Assembly (NCBI RefSeq): GCF_003258315.1
Contig: NZ_CP030032.1
Span: forward strand, 1,402,001-1,466,000
DNA length: 64,000 nt
From: Bradymonas sediminis
GTDB taxonomy: Bacteria; Myxococcota_A; Bradymonadia; Bradymonadales; Bradymonadaceae
Reading direction: 5' to 3'
Made by a program: the position numbers and the translations under genes. Under the pieces are notes generated by a model that saw only the letters and a program-made list of their open reading frames with translations, had not been told where the DNA came from and made no database searches. This document shows positions 27,799-36,642 of the stretch, piece by piece; positions within the stretch are counted from its first letter, which is position 1; each line of letters begins with the position of its first letter.

Positions 27799-29136
27799 AT
27801 GCAAAGTAAATATCTCAAAGCCCTACGATGTTTCGTGTTAAGCGGTGCGGTCTTGCTGCTGGCCAGTTCGACGGCGATGGCCGACCCGGGCGCCGAGGAT
27901 TATGACTGCTTCGCGATGGCGCGCATCTGCGCATTGGAGCCCGATAGCCCCGATTGCGTCGATTTTGAGCAGTATTGCGGCGATGGCTGCTATCGGTGCG
28001 AGCCGAGCTGTGCCGCCGACCCCAACGGCGAGAACTGCCTGTGGTGTCTGGAGAACAATAACTGTGACGGCGGGCCGATCGGCGAAGACCCGGGCGGCGA
28101 TGTGCCGTTCACGCCGGATTGCCCCGAGTGCCGGGACGCATGTGCGACCGACGCGCAGAGCGCCGAATGTCTGAGCTGCTTAGAGACGAGTGGCTGCAGC
28201 GATACCGGTGGGGGAAACCCGGATGACCCGAATCCGCCGTTGAGCTGCGAGCGTTTGGATTTCCTTTGTCCCGAGAATCCCGACGACCCGCGCTGCGCGA
28301 CTTATGAGGAGGATTGCGGCGACAACCCGGGCGACCCCGACCCGTCGTTGAGCTGCGACCGCCTGGACGTCATCTGCGCCGAGAATATGGACGACCCGCG
28401 ATGCGCGACCTATCAGGAGGACTGCGTTTGCTCCAAATGTGACGAGGCATGCGCCGATGACCCCAGCGGCGACGCCTGCAATGAGTGCCTGGCCTATTTC
28501 GAGTGTGAGCAGAACACCGACCCGGAGCCGGAGCCCGAGCTGAGCTGCGACCGCCTGGACGTCGTCTGCGCCGAGAATATGGACGACCCGCGATGCGCGA
28601 CCTATCAGGAGGACTGCGTTTGCTCCAAATGTGACGAGCCCTGCGCGGCGGACCCCAACGGCGACGCCTGTAACGAGTGCCTCATTCAACTCGAGTGCAT
28701 CGATGACACCGGTGGCGAAGAGCCGGTCGACGATTGCTTTAAATGTGACGAGCTCTGCGCCGACGACCCCAACGGCGATGCCTGTCTGTCGTGCCTGGAC
28801 CAGCTCGGATGCGGCGACACCAGCGAGCCGATTTCCTGCGAGGAGTGCCAGCGCATCTGCGAGGAGGACCCGAGCGGCGCGGCTTGCCAGGAGTGCAAGG
28901 ACACCTGTGACGACGGGTCCACCGGTGGTGGAGACGAGGACGCCGGACACGGCGGAGACGACTCCGACGCAGGCATCGGCGGTGGGCTCGAAGAAGCCCC
29001 GCACGATATGGGTATGGTTGGCGGCGGTGACGGCTGTGGCGGCTGCGCCTCGACCTCCGGCGGCGACGCCGCGCCGGTCGCGCTGCTCGGCGCCGCGTTC
29101 GCCGGGATGCTCTGGCGCCGCCGACGTCGCAGCTAA
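27799..29136 (+). CDS. Cysteine-rich secreted protein with MYXO-CTERM-like sorting tail
   Basis: The 445-residue product has an N-terminal signal peptide (cleavage after STAMA). Its body has repeated Cys modules of the type CxxCDExCADDPxGDACxECL, separated by P/D/E/G-rich linkers. The C-terminus is GCGGCAS, a hydrophobic helix (PVALLGAAFAGMLW) and RRRRRS, which matches the MYXO-CTERM sorting architecture used for surface anchoring in Myxococcota. The Cys modules are probably disulfide-bonded and repeated by duplication (28349-28446 against 28541-28638 are near-identical DNA). A strong terminator follows. Function unknown; an extracellular structural or binding role is likely. Confidence 0.85.
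   Translation: MQSKYLKALRCFVLSGAVLLLASSTAMADPGAEDYDCFAMARICALEPDSPDCVDFEQYCGDGCYRCEPSCAADPNGENCLWCLENNNCDGGPIGEDPGGDVPFTPDCPECRDACATDAQSAECLSCLETSGCSDTGGGNPDDPNPPLSCERLDFLCPENPDDPRCATYEEDCGDNPGDPDPSLSCDRLDVICAENMDDPRCATYQEDCVCSKCDEACADDPSGDACNECLAYFECEQNTDPEPEPELSCDRLDVVCAENMDDPRCATYQEDCVCSKCDEPCAADPNGDACNECLIQLECIDDTGGEEPVDDCFKCDELCADDPNGDACLSCLDQLGCGDTSEPISCEECQRICEEDPSGAACQECKDTCDDGSTGGGDEDAGHGGDDSDAGIGGGLEEAPHDMGMVGGGDGCGGCASTSGGDAAPVALLGAAFAGMLWRRRRRS
28349..28638. repeat. Internal 98-bp direct repeat in the Cys-rich gene
   Basis: 28349-28446 and 28541-28638 are identical apart from one visible substitution, with a 192-base offset. Each encodes one Cys module. The near-identity indicates recent duplication or gene conversion within the coding sequence. 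Confidence 0.85.
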
Positions 29137-29163
29137 GCTGGGCGTCTGATATCGGCTGAACTC

Positions 29164-29204
29164 GCCCGCAGGCCACGCAATTCGCGTGGCCTGCGGGCTT
29201 TTTT
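29164..29204 (+). terminator. Perfect-hairpin terminator after the MYXO-CTERM gene
   Basis: Fifteen-base arms (GCCCGCAGGCCACGC and its complement) flank a five-base AATTC loop, followed by six T. The core GGCCACGCAA..CGCGTGGCC recurs in the terminator at 37420. Confidence 0.92.
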
Positions 29205-29336
29205 GTGCCCGCCGGGCCGGAGCGCGCGCTGGACGGCGCCGCTCTAGTGACTATTGGTTAGATGTGGCGTTTAGGTGCTCGGATTACTTGAGTAAATTCA
29301 GTCGTTTACGCGCGATGCTCGCGCTCGGGAGTCAAG

Positions 29337-29792
29337 ATGCGCGTTGGAGTCGCAGCCGATCATGGGGGCTTTTATCTCAAAGAGAAGATCCGCGCCGAGC
29401 TCGAATCGGCGGGGCATCGCGTGGTCGACTTTGGCCCCGTAAGCTACGACCCCGATGACGATTATCCCGACTTCGTCGTCCCGCTGGCGCGCGCCGTGGC
29501 CGGCGGCCAGGTTGAGCGCGGCGTGGCAGTGTGCGGCAGCGGGATCGGCGCGTGTGTGGCCTCGAATAAGGTGCGGGGCGTGCGGGCGGCCACGGTCCTC
29601 GACACCTTCTCGGCCCGCCAGGGCGTCGAAGATGACGATATGAATTTGATCTGCCTGGGCGGTCGCGTGGTCGGCGCGTCGCTGGCGCTTGAGCTCATCG
29701 AGGCCTTCCTTGGCGCAGAGTTTAGCGGCGCCCAGCGACACCTTCGCCGCCTGGCCAAAGTGAAGGACCTCCTATCGAACGGGGCGCACTAA
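29337..29792 (+). CDS. rpiB: Ribose-5-phosphate isomerase B
   Basis: It interconverts ribose-5-phosphate and ribulose-5-phosphate in the non-oxidative pentose phosphate branch. The RpiB/LacAB family is identified by GVAADHGGFYLKEKI at the N-terminus, the active-site cysteine stretch AVCGSGIGACVASNK and the segment GVRAATVLDTFSARQG. The length of 151 residues is normal. gnd follows 44 bases downstream, and zwf and pgl lie beyond, so it heads the pentose-phosphate operon. Confidence 0.93.
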   Translation: MRVGVAADHGGFYLKEKIRAELESAGHRVVDFGPVSYDPDDDYPDFVVPLARAVAGGQVERGVAVCGSGIGACVASNKVRGVRAATVLDTFSARQGVEDDDMNLICLGGRVVGASLALELIEAFLGAEFSGAQRHLRRLAKVKDLLSNGAH

Positions 29793-29836
29793 GCGCGCCA
29801 CCCTCATCCACCATCATCGACGCAAAGGGGCAGGCC

Positions 29837-31252
29837 ATGGAGCACGAAGGCTACGAATTGGGCATGATCGGGCTCGGCACCATGGGGCGAAATCTCCTGC
29901 TCAATATGGCCGACCACGGCCACTCGGTGGTGGGTTATGACCGCGATACAGACAAGGTGAAGGCGCTGCGCCAGGAGGGAAAGGGCCGCGCGATCGCCGG
30001 GGCGCAGGATCTCGCGGAGTTCATCGCGAAGTTGCGAAAACCGCGCGCGGTGATGTTGCTGGTGCCGGCGGGCGCGCCCGTCGACGCGGTCATCAGGGAG
30101 ATCGCGCCGCGCCTGGACGCAGGCGACCTGATCATGGACGCGGGCAACTCCTTTTATGTCGACACCGACCGTCGCCACGCCGACCTCGGCGCCAAAGGCA
30201 TCGCTTTTTTGGGCGTGGGCATCTCCGGCGGCGAATTCGGCGCGCGCCACGGCCCGAGCATCATGCCGGGCGGCTCGCCCGAAGCCTACGCGCGGGTGCG
30301 ACCGCTGCTTGAGTCGGTGGCGGCGCGGGTCAATAACGCGCCCTGTGTCACCTATCTTGGGCCGGGCTCGGCCGGGCACTTCGTGAAGATGGTGCACAAT
30401 GGCATCGAATACGGCGTGATGCAGATCATCGCCGAGAGCTATGACCTGCTTGGCCGCGGGGTGGGGCTTCGAAACGATGCGCTACACGCGACCTATACGC
30501 GCTGGAATCAGGGGGCGCTGGAGAGCTACCTGATGAAGATAACCTCCCGGATTTTTGCCCAGCGGGACGCGCGCGGTGGCGGCGATCTGATCGACCAGAT
30601 TCGGGATGTCGCCGGGCAAAAGGGCACTGGTATGTGGACCTCGCAGCAGGCCATGCAGCTCGGCGTGCCCGTGCCCTGCATCGATATGGCGGTGGTTCAG
30701 CGGAACCTGGCGGGCGCCAAAACACTGCGTGACCAGGCTCTTGATCGACTCAAGGTTCGGCGCGCGACCTTTGAAGGCGATCGCGACGACTGCGTCACCC
30801 AGGTGCGAAACGCCGTCTACGCCGCGACGATCCTGACCTATACTCAGGGCATGGCGCTGCTCTTCGAGGCGTCGGAGGCGATGGGCTATCAGCTCAAACT
30901 CGAGGCTATTTCGGCCATCTGGCGCGGCGGTTGCATCATCCGTGCGCGCCTGCTTGAGGATATTCGAGACGCCTATCGCACCCGCCCTCACTTGCCCAAT
31001 CTGCTGCTCTATCAGCCGATCGCCGACACCGTCATGAATCTGCGCACGGACCTGGCCGAGGCGGTCGCGCTGGCCGCGCGCCTGGCGATCCCCGCGCCGG
31101 CCTTGATGGCGGCGCTGGCCTATTTGGACAGCTATGCCAGCGAGCGCCTGCCCACCAACCTCATCCAGGCGCAGCGCGATTTTTTCGGCTCGCATACCTA
31201 CGAGCGTGTCGACACCAGCGGCAGCTTCCACACCGATTGGCCGCGCGGATAG
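29837..31252 (+). CDS. gnd: 6-phosphogluconate dehydrogenase
   Basis: It oxidatively decarboxylates 6-phosphogluconate to ribulose-5-phosphate, giving NADPH. The N-terminal Rossmann motif is GMIGLGTMGRNLLLNMADHG. The substrate-binding phrase FLGVGISGGEFGARHGPSIM and the catalytic FVKMVHNGIEYGVMQ segment are both present. The family C-terminal QRDFFGSHTYER is also kept. The length of 471 residues matches the long (GndA-like) form. It sits second in the rpiB-gnd-zwf-pgl operon, with zwf starting 49 bases after its stop. Confidence 0.95.
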   Translation: MEHEGYELGMIGLGTMGRNLLLNMADHGHSVVGYDRDTDKVKALRQEGKGRAIAGAQDLAEFIAKLRKPRAVMLLVPAGAPVDAVIREIAPRLDAGDLIMDAGNSFYVDTDRRHADLGAKGIAFLGVGISGGEFGARHGPSIMPGGSPEAYARVRPLLESVAARVNNAPCVTYLGPGSAGHFVKMVHNGIEYGVMQIIAESYDLLGRGVGLRNDALHATYTRWNQGALESYLMKITSRIFAQRDARGGGDLIDQIRDVAGQKGTGMWTSQQAMQLGVPVPCIDMAVVQRNLAGAKTLRDQALDRLKVRRATFEGDRDDCVTQVRNAVYAATILTYTQGMALLFEASEAMGYQLKLEAISAIWRGGCIIRARLLEDIRDAYRTRPHLPNLLLYQPIADTVMNLRTDLAEAVALAARLAIPAPALMAALAYLDSYASERLPTNLIQAQRDFFGSHTYERVDTSGSFHTDWPRG

Positions 31253-31301
31253 GCGGGCGACGACCTTGGGCGCATCCAACTATTTGGCGAGGAGCAGGGG
31301 C

Positions 31302-32816
31302 ATGAGTGACTCGAAATATAACCCGGATCGTTCGGCAATTCTGACGATCTTCGGCGCGAGCGGCGACCTGGCCTGGCGCAAATTGGTCCCCGCGCTCTAC
31401 CGATTGGCGCAGGGCGGCTGGTTGCCCGAGAACTTTCGGGTCCTGGGGCTGGGGCATACAGAGATGAGCGATGACGCGTTTCGCGAGCATCTGCGCGAGG
31501 GCGTCGAACAGTCGGTCGACGACGAGAATTTTAGCGAGGAGGGGTGGGAGGCGTTTGCCCGGACGCTTCGCTATATCGCCGGCGATTTTCTCGAAGACAC
31601 CATCTATACCGAGCTCGCCGAGGCGCTCGACGCGCAGGAGAAGTCCTGGAGTGCGAAGGGGTGCCGGATGTTCTACCTGGCCACGCCGCCCTCGATGATC
31701 GACGTAATTCCGGCCAAGCTCCACAGGGCCGGGCTCGCCCAGTCGCGCCGCCGGGCCAGGATCGTGGTGGAGAAGCCCTTTGGCCGGGACTTGGAGTCGG
31801 CGCGCGCGCTCAATAAAGAGCTGACCGAGCTTTTTCATGAGCACCAGATCTACCGAATCGACCATTATCTGGGCAAAGAAACGGTGCAGAATATCCTGGC
31901 GTTTCGCTTCGCCAACGCGCTCTTTGAGCCGATTTGGGACCGGCGCTATATCGACCATGTGCAGATCACCGTGGCCGAACGCGTGGGCGTCGGATCGCGC
32001 GGCTCCTATTATGAGGGGGCCGGGGCGCTGCGCGATATGATCCAAAACCACCTGCTGCAGATCTTCTCGCTGGTGGCTATGGAGCCGCCGGTGTCCTTCG
32101 AGGCCGAGGAGGTTCGCAACCGAAAAATAGACCTGCTTCGGGCGGTGCGTCGCATTAAACCCGAGGAAGTCTCCGATGTGGCAGTGCGCGGACAATACGC
32201 CAAAGGCTGGCTGCAGGGCGAGGCGGTCGGGGGCTACCGCGCGGAACAAGATGTCGCTGAAGACTCCTCCACCGAGACCTACGCGGCGATGAAGCTCTTC
32301 GTGGATAATTGGCGCTGGCAGGGCGTGCCGTTTTATCTGCGCACCGGAAAGCGCCTGCCCCAGCGCGCCTCCGACGTGTCGGTCCACTTCGCCCAGGTGC
32401 CCCATAACTCGTTTCCCGCCAACGCCTCGGCGGGCTGGGAGCCCAATCGCATCGAGCTGCATATCCAACCTGAGGAGGGCATCGACCTGCGCTTCCAGGC
32501 CAAACGCCCCGGCCTCAAGATGCGCTTAAGCCCCGTGCAAATGCGTTTCTCCTACAAAGACGCCTTCAAGGATCGCTCGCCATTTGCCTATGAGACGCTG
32601 CTATTGGACGTCATCAAGGGCGACGCGACGCTCTTTATGCGCGCCGACCAGGTCGAGGAAGCCTGGGCGATCATGGCCCCGGTCCTAAGCGTCTGGGGAG
32701 AGAACCCGGCCATGGACTTTCCAAATTATGCCGCCGGCACCTGGGGCCCCGAGGCCGCAGAGGCGCTCATCGCGCGCGACGGCCGAAGTTGGCTTAGCCC
32801 CTCAGGAGGTCTGTGA
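31302..32816 (+). CDS. zwf: Glucose-6-phosphate 1-dehydrogenase
   Basis: It oxidises glucose-6-phosphate to 6-phosphogluconolactone, the entry step of the oxidative pentose phosphate pathway. The NADP motif FGASGDLAWRKL lies near residue 14. The active-site signature is RIDHYLGKETVQN. The ATG at 31302 follows GAGGAGCAGGGG and gives 504 residues, the family norm; the open frame extends upstream into gnd but that part is not family-like. Its stop overlaps the pgl start by one base. Confidence 0.95.
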   Translation: MSDSKYNPDRSAILTIFGASGDLAWRKLVPALYRLAQGGWLPENFRVLGLGHTEMSDDAFREHLREGVEQSVDDENFSEEGWEAFARTLRYIAGDFLEDTIYTELAEALDAQEKSWSAKGCRMFYLATPPSMIDVIPAKLHRAGLAQSRRRARIVVEKPFGRDLESARALNKELTELFHEHQIYRIDHYLGKETVQNILAFRFANALFEPIWDRRYIDHVQITVAERVGVGSRGSYYEGAGALRDMIQNHLLQIFSLVAMEPPVSFEAEEVRNRKIDLLRAVRRIKPEEVSDVAVRGQYAKGWLQGEAVGGYRAEQDVAEDSSTETYAAMKLFVDNWRWQGVPFYLRTGKRLPQRASDVSVHFAQVPHNSFPANASAGWEPNRIELHIQPEEGIDLRFQAKRPGLKMRLSPVQMRFSYKDAFKDRSPFAYETLLLDVIKGDATLFMRADQVEEAWAIMAPVLSVWGENPAMDFPNYAAGTWGPEAAEALIARDGRSWLSPSGGL

Positions 32817-33532
32817 TGCTCGACGTCTTTGATGATTTCGACGCGATGAGCCGGGCGGCCGCCGAACTCTTCGCTGACCGCGCGCGCCAGGCCGTGCGCG
32901 CCCGCGGTCGCTTCGCGGCGGCGCTCGCCGGCGGCAGCACTCCCACCCACACCTACGAACTGCTCTGCCGCCAGCCTCACCGCGAGCGCATCCCCTGGGA
33001 AGACGTACATATCTTCTGGGGCGACGAGCGCTGCGTCGCCGCCGACGACCCCCGCAGCAACCAGCATATGGCTCGTCAAGCATTCCTCGACGCGATGCCC
33101 GCACAAATTCACCCCATCGACGGCGCCCTCGCGCCCGATGTCGCCGCCCTCAAATACGAATCCGAACTTCGCGCCTTTGCTCATGGTGACGCTGGCTTTC
33201 TGGACCTTGTCCTCCTCGGACTCGGCGAAGACGGCCACACCGCCTCGCTCTTTCCCGGCGATGCCGCGCTCAACGAGGCCCAACGTTGGGTGCTCCCCGT
33301 CGCCCCCACGCCCAACCGACTCGCCCGCATCACCCTCACACCCCCGATCATCAACCACGCTCGCCAAATCGTCTTCCTGGTCAGCGGCTCCAGCAAAGCC
33401 GATATCCTGCGCCGCGTCCTCGAAGGCCAAGGCAACGAGGATGTTCTGCCCGCCCGCCGCATCCAACCGACAAGCGGCGAGCTGCGCTGGATGGTCGAGC
33501 GCAAAGCGGCGGCGAATTTAGCGGGGAGGTGA
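32816..33532 (+). CDS. pgl: 6-phosphogluconolactonase
   Basis: It hydrolyses 6-phosphogluconolactone to 6-phosphogluconate, linking zwf and gnd. Family motifs are ALAGGSTPTHTYELL, the HIFWGDERCV strand, and the catalytic-region GLGEDGHTASLFPG. The ATG at 32816 shares its A with the zwf TGA (TGATG overlap), and AGGAGG lies nine bases upstream, so translation is coupled to zwf. A GTG three bases earlier is open but less likely. About 238 residues, normal for the DevB-type family. It is the last gene before the low-GC accessory region. Confidence 0.94.
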   Translation: MLDVFDDFDAMSRAAAELFADRARQAVRARGRFAAALAGGSTPTHTYELLCRQPHRERIPWEDVHIFWGDERCVAADDPRSNQHMARQAFLDAMPAQIHPIDGALAPDVAALKYESELRAFAHGDAGFLDLVLLGLGEDGHTASLFPGDAALNEAQRWVLPVAPTPNRLARITLTPPIINHARQIVFLVSGSSKADILRRVLEGQGNEDVLPARRIQPTSGELRWMVERKAAANLAGR

Positions 33533-33550
33533 GGGCGACGGTTTGTTGTT

Positions 33551-33602
33551 GGAGCGCGGGCGGCCCGCCCGCCTTGGGCAAAGCCCAACCTCGCGCGCAA
33601 GG
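33551..33602. repeat. Intercistronic palindromic element, copy 1
   Basis: After the GGAGC start there is a GC-only palindrome at 33556-33572 and a second hairpin TTGGGC-AAA-GCCCAA at 33574-33588, followed by CCTCGCGCGCAAGG. A related element lies at 34594-34664 on the other side of the immunity-like pseudogene. Confidence 0.65.
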
Positions 33603-33639
33603 CGACGCGAGGTCGCTATGACTCCGTCAAATGAAGGCA

Positions 33640-34542
33640 TCAACGATAATAGGAATCAGACCCACAGAACCCCGGAATATCGTCTCGTAACCATTGACAC
33701 GCTTGTCTTTCTTTTAAGAGACCCTCAAATGCTCTAAGCGCATCGTGAGTCCAATCTTCTTTAGGTGCTACCTCTTCCAGAATATCAATATTTTTAAAGC
33801 TATCCAATTGCTTTTGAGCGCGCAGATATATCGCGATTCTCGACGCAATTCATCTTCTGAACATCAGGTTGATATCCTTTTCTTCAACCTCAATAAGCTG
33901 TTCTCTTATCAATGGAATCGCGCCATAACCCTCTCTCGACGGAGATCTATAATCCGCGCCGGGTTCAAGAAATATAAACATTCCAATATGATAGACGCCT
34001 AAATCCCATAATTTATAGTCTGGTTTTAAGATGTGTTTGAATTCTGAATTTCTATGCCCAAAGAGCGGTTCCCTTTCTTTGGTGAGTTGCTCTTTGAAGG
34101 AAGATGCAGCAATGAGGGCTCTTCCTTTTTTCCAGGTACTTATATCGTGTTCCAGCTTGACGACATGAAGGACGAAACTTCTAAGATACTGCTCATTTTT
34201 AGGGGTGATAAAGAACTTTAGATAACATTGTGAATGGTAAATATTCTCCAATATCTTTGCATTTTCAATCAACTCCTGCGGGATTTGATTACTACGGTGT
34301 GAGCACAATTAGACGTGCGTCTGCTGCGTCGAGAACAAGCTGGACTGCGTTGCCACTTCCTCGACGATGCTCTGGCATCGCCTCGTCGTGTCGCCTTGTC
34401 CAGCCCGCTCTCGAACTTCGCATCCATCACCGTCTACTTATCCTCACGCCGTAGTAAGATTCGAAATGCTATGTTTAGCCTCGATTTTTAAAGAAATACC
34501 AAGTTTTTTTGTGATTAATTGGTTTAGTTCTTCAGATTTCAT
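33640..34542 (-). pseudogene. Immunity-like gene broken by a MITE and an in-frame stop
   Basis: The minus-strand frame starts at the ATG at 34542 (MKSEELNQLITKKL). It is interrupted at 34290-34456 by a small inserted element and continues to an in-frame TGA at 33850-33852. The same frame then continues coherently for 69 codons (for example LRAQKQLDSFKNIDILEEVA) to a TGA at 33640. Removing the element and one TA restores the codons exactly (..SISNLNQIPQELIEN..). The intact product would have been about 250 residues, low in GC and charged, like many polymorphic-toxin immunity proteins. I do not recognise the family; the immunity role rests on the neighbourhood. Confidence 0.75.
34292..34454. 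mobile_element. MITE-like insertion, 163 bp, with TA target duplication
   Basis: The ends are inverted repeats CTACGGTGTGAG (34292-34303) and CTCACGCCGTAG (34443-34454), one mismatch, each flanked by TA (34290-34291, 34455-34456). This is the signature of IS630/Tc1-mariner elements. The interior carries no ORF and folds as an imperfect long hairpin around GATGC-tctg-GCATC. It interrupts the immunity-like gene. No full-length parent transposase is in the window. Confidence 0.82.
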
Positions 34543-34593
34543 TTTAAAATCGTGTTCGATTTGTTGTAAGTGTTCAATGGGTTATTATAAATC

Positions 34594-34664
34594 GGAGCCA
34601 GGGCATCCTTGCCCTGCTTTGGCGCAAGCCCAGCCTCGCGCGCAACCAACCTCGCGCGCAAGGG
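34594..34664. repeat. Intercistronic palindromic element, copy 2
   Basis: GGAGC is followed by the hairpin AGGGCA-tcct-TGCCCT (34600-34615), then GGCGCAAGCCCAGCCTCGCGCGCAA-like sequence. The last part matches the 33574-33602 segment of copy 1 with few changes, plus an extra repeat of CCTCGCGCGCAA. Confidence 0.6.
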
Positions 34665-34833
34665 GAGGGGAGCCGCGCGTTTGTAAAAATACGACCGCGC
34701 GCCCCAGCAAATCTCACCGCGTCGATAAGCAGCGCCATCGCTCGCCCGGCAACCTTTTTTTTGCTGCGCCGCCTCACAGCGGTGACATTTCAAATGACCG
34801 GCCGGTGTTGCATCACCGGAACGCCTTTGGCGG

Positions 34834-36306
34834 CACTCGTGTTCGGTTAAGCCGAAACCTCCTCAAAAGCGACCGTATCGGGCTTATGAGCCAGGGGAAT
34901 CGCTGATAGGATGTCGTGTGAACCGGGTCTATTGCGATTGGGATCCGCAGCTTCGGCCGTCATCAGCTTGAACAAATCAATCCGGCGCGCTCCCCGTTTC
35001 TGGGCGATATGGAGCAATATTACGGTGGCGAAGTCGCGAAAAACCGCGTCCATGCGCTGGGCGGGATAGGTGCGGCCAGGGTTAATTTGGCGCAACACCT
35101 GTAAAAACGCGTTGGAGAGCAAAAGTGCGAGGATGGACGCGTAAATAAGCGCCTTGACGACTTCGGGTTTTGAGCTGGGAATCTGATTGAGACGCATCGT
35201 CGTTTTGAGCCGCGTAAACAATAGTTCGACCTGCCAGCGCAACCGGTAGGTCTGGGCGATCTCGTCGGCGCCGAGGGTTTCGGGGCCGATATTGGTAAAA
35301 TAGAGGTGGTATTGACCGGTTTCGGCATGTTTTTGGCCGACCAAGCGCATACGCATTTTCGCGGTTCGACTGCGACCGCGATACTTTCGAAGCTTCACGG
35401 GGACTTCGACTTCAACATCAATAATGCGGCGCTCAAGCCGCGCCAAGACGTCTTGGAGCTTCTGGCCGACTAAATTGATAGAGTTCCCCGCCACCCGCTG
35501 GTGGGAGGCGACGATGCGCGGGTTTGCGTTGGACTTGGCGCGGCTTAAGAAAAACCCGCCCTTTTTGGCGATGCGCCTGAATAAATGAAAATCGTAATAG
35601 CCCAGGTCGACCATCAGCAGGCAATTTTTGACCCACGAACCGACGGTCTTCCACGGGCCGATATCAGCCCGGGTCTGGCCGGTCATTTTAACCGAATTGG
35701 CGGTGCCTGACACGACGTTTGTGACCATATGCAACTTGGCTGCAGCCTGGCCAGGCTGAGTCGACGCCCATCTGTGGGCGAGCATCTGATGAAGCCCGAT
35801 GACGGTCGAATCCAGCGCCAGAAGCTCGCTGAAGCCGTCGAGGCGCTTGGCCGCGTTTTTGGTGATCGACTTCTTCTGCACCGCCAGCCTCCAGTCGACC
35901 AACCGTTTGATGAGGTCGGCCAGCAAACCGGTCAGCCGGTCGTGGAATGACGAACGGGCAATCGTGATGGACGCGACCTGCTGAAAGCGGCGCCTCAGCG
36001 AGGCGATGGTCCGTTTAGAGCCCGCCGGAAACCCCAACACAAGCGTCCAGACGAGCATGACTGGGTCGACCTTGCGCTCTCGCACGACGACGCCGAGCGC
36101 CCGCGCATACTTTTCGATGACAAAGTCTGGAAGAAAGGTTGTCAAAAACTCGAGAGTTTGTTTAGAATCGATGTGCGCCATCATAGCTCCTTTTTTGTTC
36201 GTGTAACGATCGACTAATCGCACCATGAACATGGGAGATATGATGGCGTTTTTCAATGTCTGACGGAGTTTAAAGCGAGGGGTGGGGGCTTAACCGATCA
36301 CGAGTG
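34834..36306. mobile_element. IS4-family insertion sequence, 1,473 bp
   Basis: Terminal inverted repeats of about 20 bp (CACTCGTGTTCGGTTAAGCC at 34834-34853, its partner at 36287-36306, one mismatch) enclose one transposase gene. The 10-bp direct repeat CCTTTGGCGG at 34824-34833 and 36307-36316 is a target duplication of the size typical for IS4. The intact ends, duplication and ORF suggest a recent and possibly active insertion. It appears to have split a small minus-strand frame (positions about 36411 down to 34780). Confidence 0.93.
34847..36181 (-). CDS. IS4-family DDE transposase
   Basis: This cut-and-paste transposase has a DDE core: D124 in LLALDSTVIGL, D192 in LLMVDLGYYDF and E319 in the IS4 signature Y312-x2-R315-x3-E319-x6-K326 (TYRLRWQVELLFTRLK). 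AAGGAG just upstream favours ATG at 36181 (444 residues) or the adjacent ATG at 36184 over the earlier codon at 36256. The stop codon lies inside the left terminal inverted repeat. The gene is intact with no frameshift. Confidence 0.93.
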   Translation of the reverse strand: MAHIDSKQTLEFLTTFLPDFVIEKYARALGVVVRERKVDPVMLVWTLVLGFPAGSKRTIASLRRRFQQVASITIARSSFHDRLTGLLADLIKRLVDWRLAVQKKSITKNAAKRLDGFSELLALDSTVIGLHQMLAHRWASTQPGQAAAKLHMVTNVVSGTANSVKMTGQTRADIGPWKTVGSWVKNCLLMVDLGYYDFHLFRRIAKKGGFFLSRAKSNANPRIVASHQRVAGNSINLVGQKLQDVLARLERRIIDVEVEVPVKLRKYRGRSRTAKMRMRLVGQKHAETGQYHLYFTNIGPETLGADEIAQTYRLRWQVELLFTRLKTTMRLNQIPSSKPEVVKALIYASILALLLSNAFLQVLRQINPGRTYPAQRMDAVFRDFATVILLHIAQKRGARRIDLFKLMTAEAADPNRNRPGSHDILSAIPLAHKPDTVAFEEVSA

Positions 36307-36316
36307 CCTTTGGCGG

Positions 36317-36642
36317 TGAGACGCAGGTCGGAGCATACCTTACGTGCCAGGGCGTCGGCGGTGGCGTGGTCTTCGATGGATTTGATCGTCTCTTTTCGCT
36401 CGTCGAGCGATATGATTCTCTACTCCTGTAGATTCTTTGTCGTCTCAGCGAGCATGTGCGGACCAAGGGAATTAGAAATGGTTCTCTGAAAAGGCCGAGA
36501 CAGGGCGAGCGGCCATTAAGCGGACGAGAGAAATATGAGTTATGATATGGCTGAGAAAAGTTGCGCGCGCGGTATTAACCGTTCAGGCAGTGTGAAAATA
36601 GAATTATGACCCTGCGAGAACTTCCAGAAACCCCACTGAATT
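36317..36642. other. Flank of the IS element, gene remnant and spacer
   Basis: Just right of the IS a minus-strand frame reads ERKETIKSIEDHATADALAR and continues across the IS scar to a stop left of 34824, so it is the interrupted remnant of a small gene. The remaining bases to 36642 are AT-rich spacer before the first 128-aa gene. No start codon with a ribosome binding site was found for the remnant. Confidence 0.4.

Noticed and set aside
28180-29004. 274-codon minus-strand frame inside the Cys-rich gene
   Set aside because: The plus strand has signal peptide, Cys modules and sorting tail. The minus frame is a repetitive artefact of the same DNA repeats.
31161-32468. 435-codon minus-strand frame opposite zwf
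   Set aside because: The plus strand encodes an unambiguous glucose-6-phosphate dehydrogenase.
33850-34308. 152-codon frame taken as an intact gene with a TTG start
   Set aside because: Its start lies within the MITE, and coding sequence continues on both sides of the frame, so it is part of a disrupted gene.
34539-34793. Short minus-strand frames between the immunity pseudogene and the IS
   Set aside because: They cross the GC-rich palindromic spacer, lack ribosome binding sites and have no recognisable product.
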